Source of the DNA: Solirubrum koreensis
Lineage (GTDB): Bacteria > Bacteroidota > Bacteroidia > Cytophagales > Hymenobacteraceae
Length of the DNA stretch: 64,000 nucleotides
Direction: 5' to 3'
Assembly: GCF_039541855.1 (NCBI RefSeq)
Contig: NZ_BAABHA010000015.1
Coordinates: 124,001 to 188,000, forward strand
Shown: piece after piece, positions 58,358-64,000 of the stretch
Numbering within the stretch: position 1 is the stretch's first letter
Layout of the letters: each line of letters starts with the position of its first letter
Program-made: the position numbers and the translations under genes
The notes under the pieces: model-generated
Databases searched by the model: none
What the model was told of the DNA's origin: nothing
Seen by the model: the letters and a program-made list of their open reading frames with translations, nothing else

Positions 58358-59125
58358 TTATTCGTAGAGGTCCTGGGGGTTGGCAGCGGCTAGCTCCGCC
58401 AGGAATTGCCCAATGGCAGCGGTGGCAGCGGCCAGCAGGGCGGCGCCTTTTTCGGCGGTGGCTTCGGCTGGGTCGCCCACGCCGGTGTCGGCAGTTACCT
58501 GGCTCCACTCGCGCTGCGCCCAGGCCCAGCCCTGCCGCAGGGCCTGAATGCGAAACTGCTTGGCGTGGCCGGGCCCGGCTTCCGACAAGGGGCGCACCAG
58601 AGCAGGCGCAATGTGCAGCATGGCGCTGGTTTCGAGGGCGTCGGCGTGGTCGCCGGGGGCTGTAAAAAACTGGTTGCGGTCGAGGGCCTTAAACCAGTTC
58701 AGCGTACTTAGGAACACCTGTGGAAACTCGGCTTGCAGCTCGCGCAGGTGCTGGCGAAAATCGTTGCCGCCGTGCCCGTTCAGCACCACCAGTTTGGGAA
58801 TGCCTTGGCGGGCCAGCACCTGCACCACGTCGCGCAAAATTGCCAGCTGAGTACTCGGATTCAGGTTGACATCGAGGGTAATATCGAGCTGGCCGGTGTT
58901 TACGCCGAAGGGAATGGTGGGCAGCACAACCACTTTGGCGCCGGCTTCCCAGGCTTGGCGGGCGGCCTCAGCGGCCACGTAGTCGCACTGGTAGTTGTCG
59001 GTGGCGTAAGGCAGGTGGTAGTTGTGGGCTTCGGTAGCGCCCCAAGGCAGTATTACTACCTCGTAGGCGGCATCTTTCACGTGCTGCCAGGTAGTTTCGG
59101 CTAGTATGTACGGGCGGGCTTGCAT
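58358..59125 (-). CDS. Creatininase-family amidohydrolase
   Basis: 255 residues. Metal-binding pattern: VVILPWGATEAHNYHLPYATDNYQCDYVA (about 24-52; E-A-H-x-x-H-L-P and D), PFGVNTGQLDITLDVNL, VVLNGHGGNDFRQHLREL (about 123-140), then PGDHADALETSAMLHIAP (about 160-177, with the catalytic Glu/His). Family members are Zn/Mn amidohydrolases acting on creatinine, formamides or mycofactocin precursors; the specific substrate is unknown. Head of the leftward group with the GNAT gene. Confidence 0.9.
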   Translation of the reverse strand: MQARPYILAETTWQHVKDAAYEVVILPWGATEAHNYHLPYATDNYQCDYVAAEAARQAWEAGAKVVVLPTIPFGVNTGQLDITLDVNLNPSTQLAILRDVVQVLARQGIPKLVVLNGHGGNDFRQHLRELQAEFPQVFLSTLNWFKALDRNQFFTAPGDHADALETSAMLHIAPALVRPLSEAGPGHAKQFRIQALRQGWAWAQREWSQVTADTGVGDPAEATAEKGAALLAAATAAIGQFLAELAAANPQDLYE

Positions 59126-59366
59126 GGGGCGGAGTTAAGGGTGGGAGCGAAGGTAAACGGCCGGATGCCGGGCAGCAGCTTGAGGCGGGCCCACACGAGC
59201 GTGTTTACGCCGGGCGGTTTTTGTGGTGCGCTGCCAAGTAAGGATACGCGCCGCAACCCCGTCAGAAAAGTAGTAAAGCGTCAAGCATAATTATTTTAAT
59301 AAAGAACAGGAGTACAACGAATTTTATATATAATTTCGAGGCGGTATAAACCCCCTTTTTGAAAAA

Positions 59367-60017
59367 ATGAGAAAAATTTACCTTTCCACTCTGCTTGCCC
59401 TTAGCATCAGCCTCGCTCACGCCCAAGGTTTCGAAAGCGCCAAGCAGATTTTCGAAAGCCCGAAGCTGAAGACGGAAATTGTGAAGCACAAAACCGTTGC
59501 TATTCTGCCCTTCGAAACGAAGATCAGCTATAAGAAGCAGCCGAAAAACTTCAGCGCCGAAGCCAACCGCGACCAGGAAAAGGCCATGTCGAAGTCCATT
59601 CAGGCCAGCATGTACACTTACCTGCTGCGCAAGGCCAACGACTACACCGTGACGTTCCAGGACGTAGACCGCACCAACGTGCTGCTGAAGAAGGCTGGCG
59701 TGTACGACAAGCTGGACGAAATGACCCGCGACGAGCTGGCTAAGATTCTGGGCGTGGATGCCGTTATCGGCGGCCGTTTCGAAACCGAGCAAACCAAGTC
59801 CGAAGGCGCGGCCATTGCTTCGGCCGTAATGTTCGGCGGTTTGGGCGGCAAAACCGGTACCGGCAGCCTGTTCATGACCATTAACCAGGGTTCTGACGGC
59901 GAACTGCTGTGGCGCTTCACCAAAACCATGGACGAAGGCATTACCTCTTCCACCGACGACCTGGTGGAGCGGATGATGCGCAAGGTGTCGCGCAACTTCC
60001 CGTACACCAAATCCTAA
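59367..60017 (+). CDS. Exported CsgG/LpoB-type lipoprotein-like protein, no lipobox
   Basis: 216 residues. Signal peptide STLLALSISLAHAQ (cleaved about 20), no Cys for lipid attachment. The mature part follows the CsgG/LpoB-like fold: KTVAILPFETKISYKK, QASMYTYLLRKANDYTVTFQDVDRTNVLLKKAG, TRDELAKILGVDAVIGGRFET (the conserved 'E-L-A-x-x-L-G-V-D-A-V-I-x-G' segment, about 125-140). Such proteins either form secretion pores or regulate cell-wall synthases. No partner gene is nearby. Confidence 0.7.
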   Translation: MRKIYLSTLLALSISLAHAQGFESAKQIFESPKLKTEIVKHKTVAILPFETKISYKKQPKNFSAEANRDQEKAMSKSIQASMYTYLLRKANDYTVTFQDVDRTNVLLKKAGVYDKLDEMTRDELAKILGVDAVIGGRFETEQTKSEGAAIASAVMFGGLGGKTGTGSLFMTINQGSDGELLWRFTKTMDEGITSSTDDLVERMMRKVSRNFPYTKS

Positions 60018-60046
60018 GCGCTGCGGGCGGCCAACCCGCCCCAGGT

Positions 60047-60094
60047 GCAAAAACCAAGCGGGCGGCCTACACGGGCCGCCCGCTTGGTTTTTGC
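60047..60094. terminator. Terminator after the CsgG-like gene
   Basis: 21-bp perfect stem (60047-60067 with 60074-60094), with A/T tracts at the base of both arms, between convergent genes. Confidence 0.88.
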
Positions 60095-60102
60095 AGAGCA
60101 GG

Positions 60103-60654
60103 CTACGTGCCCGCGGTGCGCTCCAGCATAACGGTGGGCTGGCCTTTGTACGAGGTGCGGTGGTATTCCCGGTAGCCAAACTTCTCGGCCACCCGGCGCG
60201 AAGCCCGGTTATCGGGATGCATGATGCACACCGTGCGCACGGGCCCGAAATGCGTGTCGGCCCAAGCCAGGGCGGCCGTTACGGCCTCGGTGGCGAAGCC
60301 GCGGCCGTGGGTGTGGGCAGCCAGCACCCAGCCTATTTCCGGCACGCCCTTAATGGAGGGCTCGATCAGCCGCTTGCCGTCGGCGAAACCCACGGCCCCG
60401 ATGAACTCGCCGGTGGCTTTTTCTTCGATGGCCCAAAACCCAAAACCCTGCAACGCCCAATGCCCGGTGCTGCGCAGCAGAATCGTCCACACGTCTTCTT
60501 CGGAGGGCGGCCCCGGCGTTAGAAACCGGTAAAACGGCTGCTCCTGCCACATGGCCAGGTAGGGCACAAAATCGGTGGGGCGGTAGCCGCGCAGCCGCAA
60601 CCGGGGCGTTTCCAGCACGGGTATGGCGAGGGGCAAAGGAGCAAGTTGGTTCAT
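60103..60654 (-). CDS. GNAT acetyltransferase
   Basis: 183 residues from the ATG at 60654-60652. RimJ/RimL-like: LETPRLRLRGYRPTDFVPYLAMW (12-34), GFWAIEEKATGEFIGAVGFADGKR, PEIGWVLAAHTHGRGFATEAVTAALAWADTHFGPVRTVCIMHPDNRASRRVAEKFGYREY. The acetyl-CoA loop is HTHGRGFATEA. Substrate unknown. Its 3' end meets the strong terminator shared with the CsgG-like gene. Confidence 0.87.
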   Translation of the reverse strand: MNQLAPLPLAIPVLETPRLRLRGYRPTDFVPYLAMWQEQPFYRFLTPGPPSEEDVWTILLRSTGHWALQGFGFWAIEEKATGEFIGAVGFADGKRLIEPSIKGVPEIGWVLAAHTHGRGFATEAVTAALAWADTHFGPVRTVCIMHPDNRASRRVAEKFGYREYHRTSYKGQPTVMLERTAGT

Positions 60655-60760
60655 AGCACAGGTGGAAGGGCGAGAGGCGCAAGGTAGAAGCCAGCCGCTA
60701 AAACCACCTCCGAAGCAAAGCTTGCCGGCTGGTTTGCACGGGAGCCTGACGCACACAAAA

Positions 60761-60786
60761 GCGCCCCCACCAACGGGCAGGGGCGC
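60761..60786 (-). terminator. Terminator of exported mini-protein A
   Basis: GCGCCCC (60761-60767) pairs with GGGGCGC (60780-60786); read leftward it is followed by TTTTGTG. The same stem recurs after the neighbouring paralogue. Confidence 0.7.
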
Positions 60787-60825
60787 CGAACAGAAAAATC
60801 AGTTGGGAGGAGCCGTTAGAGGCTG

Positions 60826-61236
60826 CTATTCGGCGGCCATGGCCGTGAGCGAAACCGAGCCGAGACGAGCCGAACGCTGCATTTGGGTGTGAATATCCAG
60901 CGTGTAGCGGTGGGTTTGCTTGCCCACCTTCACTTCGAAAGCGTACTCCCCGTCGGGCAGCTGCTCTACATTCAGCTTGTGACCGAACGCGGGGCCGTTG
61001 TGCGACTTGCGGAACAGCACGGTGTTGTTGCTCAGGCGCACCAGCTGCACCTGGCTGCGTTCCAGCGTAGGGTTGCTTACGCGCACCACGTATGTGTAAT
61101 CGGCTACTTGCTGCACGCTAATGGGTTGGGGGCGGGGCTGGTCGGGCGTGGTGGCCTGGGCAGCCGGAGCCAAGCCAAGCGCGGCAAAGGCGGCCAGAAA
61201 CAGGAAGCGGGAAGCTTGTTGGGCGAGCGTTTTCAT
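60826..61236 (-). CDS. Exported beta-sandwich mini-protein A (three-copy family)
   Basis: 136 residues. Signal peptide (FLFLAAFAALGLAPAAQA, about 11-28), then a compact ~100-residue domain: PISVQQVADYTYVVRVSNP, RSQVQLVRLSNNTVLFRKS, GHKLNVEQLPDGEYAFEVKVGKQTHRYTLDIHTQMQRSARLGSVSL. The strand order and the turn LPDGEYA resemble an Ig-like or T9SS-CTD-like beta-sandwich without the sorting end. Two paralogues follow at 61576 and 63462. No family name is known to me. A shared 16-bp motif lies 115-130 bp upstream. Confidence 0.72.
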   Translation of the reverse strand: MKTLAQQASRFLFLAAFAALGLAPAAQATTPDQPRPQPISVQQVADYTYVVRVSNPTLERSQVQLVRLSNNTVLFRKSHNGPAFGHKLNVEQLPDGEYAFEVKVGKQTHRYTLDIHTQMQRSARLGSVSLTAMAAE

Positions 61237-61350
61237 AGCGGTACAGAAAAAGAGGTTGGAAAGTGAAAGTGTCCGAAGGAAAGCCGGTATGCGGGGTGCA
61301 AGCGGTTAGCCTATAGGTGCTTTCGAGGGGCTGGGCGTTGCTTTGATATA

Positions 61351-61366
61351 CTCACATAATCATGTG
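61351..61366. promoter_or_regulatory. Copy 2 of the shared 16-bp motif
   Basis: CTCACATAATCATGTG, identical to 38638-38653, with the inverted repeat CACAT-N4-ATGTG. Upstream of mini-protein A. Candidate operator of an unknown regulator. Confidence 0.45.
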
Positions 61367-61514
61367 GTTACGAGTGCGAAGGCTCAATTTTCTGATGTTT
61401 AATTGCCCATTAGGCAACCCGCGCTTTTAAGCATGAGCACCCGGCACCCGGCACCCAACGCAGTGGTGGTGCGCCCACATCGGTAGCCGCAGCTGATGCC
61501 CTGCGCACAAAAAA

Positions 61515-61539
61515 GCGCCCCCGCCAGTGGCAGGGGCGC
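61515..61539 (-). terminator. Terminator of exported mini-protein B
   Basis: GCGCCCC (61515-61521) pairs with GGGGCGC (61533-61539), with a small inner stem. Read leftward it is followed by TTTTTTG. Same stem as after mini-protein A, showing that the gene and its terminator were duplicated together. Confidence 0.72.
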
Positions 61540-61575
61540 CCAAATACCGGCCAGGCAGGGCCGCCACGCATTTTG

Positions 61576-61980
61576 CTACCGAACAGCCATGGAGGGCATG
61601 GAAACCGAGCCAAGGCGGGCCGAGCGCTGCATCTGGGTGTGAATATCGAGGGTGTAGCGGTGGGTTTTCTTGCCCACTTTCACCACAAAGGCATACTCAC
61701 CATCGGGCAGCTCCCGCACGTTAAGCTTATGGCCCAGGGTGTGGGCGTAGCTAGCGTTGTGGAAGAGTACGGCGTTGTTGCTCAGGCGTACCACTTTAAC
61801 CTCGCTGCGCTCCAGTGCGGGGTTGCTCACGCGCAGCAGGTAGGTAAAATCGGATACCTGATCGACGTTAACCGGCTGCGGCCGACCAGCCGATTGGGCC
61901 AGGGCCGGAGTGGTAAAGCCCAGGCCAAGACAGGTGGCCAGGAGCAGGAGGCTGGGGGCGGGTTTGATAAGCGTTTTCAT
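61576..61980 (-). CDS. Exported beta-sandwich mini-protein B
   Basis: 134 residues from the ATG at 61980-61978. Signal peptide SLLLLATCLGLGFTTPALAQ. The mature domain is nearly the same as A: PVNVDQVSDFTYLLRVSNPALERSEVKVVRLSNNAVLFHN, GHKLNVRELPDGEYAFVVKVGKKTHRYTLDIHTQMQRSARLGSVS. The terminal 30 residues are almost identical to A. Recent tandem duplicate. Probably periplasmic or secreted. Function unknown. Confidence 0.72.
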   Translation of the reverse strand: MKTLIKPAPSLLLLATCLGLGFTTPALAQSAGRPQPVNVDQVSDFTYLLRVSNPALERSEVKVVRLSNNAVLFHNASYAHTLGHKLNVRELPDGEYAFVVKVGKKTHRYTLDIHTQMQRSARLGSVSMPSMAVR

Positions 61981-62642
61981 TGCGTAGTAGGTAAACGGGT
62001 TGGGGTTGAAAATCTGCCAGCTTTGCGGCGGGGCAGGTACTGAAAAATGTATGTATAGGTAGCCTTTTTTTGCGAAAAGTTGCATGCGTTTTAGTAGTTA
62101 ATTTCCTGATTGTTAGAAAGTTTAATAAATATTAGTAATATGATATAGATAGTTGAATCGGGTCTGTAAGCAAAGCGCCACAACACGGCCGTGGCGCCTC
62201 AAAAGGCACCCATGGATTTCTTCCATTCGGTGAAAAAACCGTTCTGCGTAGCGTGCTATTAAGTCGCTCCGATGCAGTGGTTAAGGCCCTTGTTCTTGCC
62301 ACCGGCCAAACCTCGTCTGGGACCGAACCACGCGTCCACGAATACTGATTGCCAACTGTCCGGCTTGCCGCACGCGAGGCGAAGGGCTGGCCGGGAGTAA
62401 CCACGCATGCCGGCTACGCTATATTGACTTTTGCCGACGTCCAACGTCTGGTGCAATAACCGCCGAGCCCAGGTTGTAGTGGTCCGTATCCACCTATTGC
62501 GTTACCGCTTTATGGCACGTTCGGTAAGCCGCTTGGCTCGACGAGCTGACCAGTCGTTAATACTGTTGTCAGCTTTCTTCCCTATACTCCATAGCCCGGG
62601 AGTGTGCCCGTGAATAGTGGCGTGCTCTTGCACAGTAACTGG
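61981..62642. other. Gene-poor stretch between mini-protein B and the DUF4269 gene
   Basis: About 660 bp. Three short overlapping open frames (62132-62404 minus, 62259-62456 minus, 62431-62613 plus) have no recognisable protein, and the sequence changes base composition along its length. AT-rich at 62085-62160. It may hold the promoter of B and the remains of a lost gene. Confidence 0.45.
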
Positions 62643-63218
62643 CTAGGGGCGCAAAGGAGGTAGGCGCTGCCGAAGCTCGGCGGACGTTAGGTTTTCCAGC
62701 GTGAGCAGCGCCGCGTATGGGTCGCCGGGAAGCTGCAGCAGCTGGGCAAAGGCGGGTTCCGTTTTCAGGCCCTGCCGTTTTAAGGTTAGCACTGCCTGGC
62801 GCCAGGCTTCGCCGCCGGCCTCCAGCACGGCGTACTCCACCAGCAGGTGGCGCACGGCATGTTGCGCCCGCGTGGGTTGCGGCTGACCAAACACCTCCCA
62901 GGCGAAGCCTTCGGCCTCAAAACCGCCCACCACGCTGGGGCAGCCGCGCACCATGGTTTCCTGCAACGAAAAACGGGGCAAGTGCCCGTAGTGCTGGCGC
63001 AGTAGCAATTGGAAATCAGCCAAAGCTAGTTGCGGCACTTCGCAAATCAGGTCCAGGTCGCTGCTGGGCAGGTCAATGTTCAGCGGGATGGTACCGGCCA
63101 GCACGGGTCCGAAAGCATTCAGGGTGGCCAGGATGCCCAGGCGTTCGAAAGCGGCATGCGCCTGCCGCTGGCGCGACGTGCCGATTTGCAAGTAGCCGAT
63201 GTCTTCCCAATTGCGCAT
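62643..63218 (-). CDS. DUF4269 nucleotidyltransferase-fold protein
   Basis: 191 residues from the ATG at 63218-63216. DUF4269 pattern: GTSRQRQAHAAFERLGILATLNAFGPVLAGTIPLNIDLPSSDLDLICEV contains the S-D-L-D-L pair of the nucleotidyltransferase fold (about 52-56), then FAWEVFGQPQPTRAQHAVRHLLVEYAVLEAGGEAWRQAVLTLKRQGLKTEPAFAQLLQLPGDPY. Function unknown. It splits the exported mini-protein family (A and B from C). Confidence 0.85.
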   Translation of the reverse strand: MRNWEDIGYLQIGTSRQRQAHAAFERLGILATLNAFGPVLAGTIPLNIDLPSSDLDLICEVPQLALADFQLLLRQHYGHLPRFSLQETMVRGCPSVVGGFEAEGFAWEVFGQPQPTRAQHAVRHLLVEYAVLEAGGEAWRQAVLTLKRQGLKTEPAFAQLLQLPGDPYAALLTLENLTSAELRQRLPPLRP

Positions 63219-63394
63219 AGAAAACCGAGGCGGGGTTCGTAGGCCAAAGAAAGCACCTTCCGCCTTCGCGGGCGGCGAGAAAAACAACGAATACAAGGGC
63301 TACCTCGGAAAGCCCGAAGCGCTGGGCGCCGGTATGCATCGTGCCTACAGGCATTGCCCGCTCCCGGCCCGGCCACCACGGCCCCTTACACAAA

Positions 63395-63414
63395 CGCCTC
63401 CCGACTGGGAGGCG
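63395..63414 (-). terminator. Weak terminator after mini-protein C
   Basis: 8-bp stem (63395-63402 with 63407-63414) and a 4-nt loop, without a long T run, in the leftward direction of mini-protein C. Confidence 0.45.
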
Positions 63415-63461
63415 CTGCCGGCAGACGCAGAGCCGGCTGAGGGAATCAGAGCAAAACTGCT

Positions 63462-63854
63462 TTACCGCTGAGCCGTAGCCAGGCTAAGCAGGCTGGCGCT
63501 ACGCGTTTGAGTGGTTTGCAAATCCAGGCCGAAGCGGTGGGTGTCGGTGCCCAGCTTCACCACCAGGGCGTAGCGGCCGTCGGCGAGGTTGCGCACGTTG
63601 AGCTTCTCCCCGAACGACCCATCGGAACTGCTTTTTTGGTAGAGCACGGCGCCGTCGGTGGTGCGCACGAGCTGCAGGCGGCCCAGCTGCCGGGCGGGGT
63701 TGCTCACGCGCACGGTGTACACGAAGTCGGCGGTTTGGGCCACCGTTACCGGCTGGGCGGGTGCTTGCTGCGCCGTGGCCAGCTGGCCCTTGCCCAAAAC
63801 CAACAGGCCCATCAGCAGGCCAAACCGAGCGGATTCTTGCCAGAATGTTGTCAT
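63462..63854 (-). CDS. Exported beta-sandwich mini-protein C
   Basis: 130 residues from the ATG at 63854-63852. Signal peptide FGLLMGLLVLGKGQLATAQQ. Domain: PVTVAQTADFVYTVRVSNPARQLGRLQLVRTTDGAVLYQKSS, FGEKLNVRNLADGRYALVVKLGTDTHRFGLDLQTTQTRSASL. Same pattern as A and B but less similar, so an older duplicate. Gene density ends here; the last ~145 bp of the window show no other feature. Confidence 0.72.
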   Translation of the reverse strand: MTTFWQESARFGLLMGLLVLGKGQLATAQQAPAQPVTVAQTADFVYTVRVSNPARQLGRLQLVRTTDGAVLYQKSSSDGSFGEKLNVRNLADGRYALVVKLGTDTHRFGLDLQTTQTRSASLLSLATAQR

Positions 63855-64000
63855 AGTAGGGTGGGGGTTAGGATGTGGAAACGAGCCCATTGGCCCGTCG
63901 AACATTTACCGGGGCAAAGGTCGGCCCCCACTGTGTAGCCTACTTGAACCCACCATTACCATTCCGTAAACAAGCCCCGGCGGTGCACCTAGCACAGCAA

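Larger units (their letters stand above)
61237..61575. other. Intergenic region upstream of mini-protein A
   Basis: 339 bp. Contains the shared motif at 61351-61366, the terminator of mini-protein B (61515-61539), and a short tandem repeat of GCACCCG at 61438-61459. No gene seen. Confidence 0.5.

Noticed and set aside
61438..61459. Short tandem repeat of GCACCCG
   Set aside because: Only about three units in non-coding DNA; too short to be a meaningful repeat.
62132..62613. Three short overlapping frames in the gene-poor stretch
   Set aside because: No signal, no domain, and they overlap one another on both strands.
1..64000. CRISPR array, prophage, integrase, insertion sequence, rRNA or tRNA genes
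   Set aside because: No regular spaced repeats, no transposase or integrase motifs, and no complete tRNA fold were recognised by eye.

Overview
The window reads as a chromosomal segment of a GC-rich gliding-clade Bacteroidetes bacterium, most likely Hymenobacter or a close relative. The evidence is a GldJ-type gliding lipoprotein beside a PorP/SprF-type type IX secretion (T9SS) protein, an exported protein with a T9SS C-terminal sorting domain, many Bacteroidetes-type conserved families (DUF4175, DUF4382, DUF6970, DUF6799, Tll0287-like DUF3365), a TonB-dependent receptor, and promoter cores resembling TAnnTTTG. No rRNA, tRNA, CRISPR array, prophage or intact insertion sequence was seen. Most genes are single units or short operons separated by strong hairpin terminators.

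Layout. 0-7.7 kb: a leftward run of housekeeping genes (DUF4175 membrane protein, RsbW-like ATPase, YbeY, arginyl/leucyl-tRNA-protein transferase cut by the left edge), exonuclease III, a CMD-family protein, and a rightward ComF. 7.8-13.5 kb: exported M43-like metalloprotease, a T9SS cargo protein, and the GldJ and PorP/SprF pair. 13.6-24.5 kb: AsmA-like protein, DUF4382 lipoprotein, thioredoxin-like, DinB, KptA, diacylglycerol/undecaprenol kinase, prfA, a CxxCH lipoprotein and a MORN-type protein. 24.8-29 kb: a heme-type TonB receptor, an unknown protein and a flavin amine-oxidase-like enzyme. 29-34 kb: a stress and envelope block (CbpM-CbpA, DUF3140, DUF6799, RlpA, GH25, Hsp20). 34-50.8 kb: a degenerate esterase-like protein, small-molecule enzymes, a TetA-like exporter, old yellow enzyme, pirin, two tandem M13 metallopeptidase lipoproteins, a large lipoprotein and a serine hydrolase.

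50.8-64 kb is the most accessory-looking part. It holds a subtilase with its own I9-like prodomain but no signal peptide, followed by a tiny stand-alone gene resembling that prodomain (a candidate trans-acting inhibitor). It also holds two paralogous exported, extremely Arg/Lys-rich mini-proteins on either side of aspA, a protein resembling the VapA family of Rhodococcus equi, and three paralogous exported beta-sandwich mini-proteins at the right end. These are the best candidates for undescribed biology here.

Other notable items are two palindromic dispersed-repeat elements (5973-6044, 40466-40563), a perfect 58-bp palindrome (53955-54012), an 18-bp palindrome carrying back-to-back promoter cores between prfA and its divergent neighbour, and a 16-bp motif shared upstream of two exported-protein genes.
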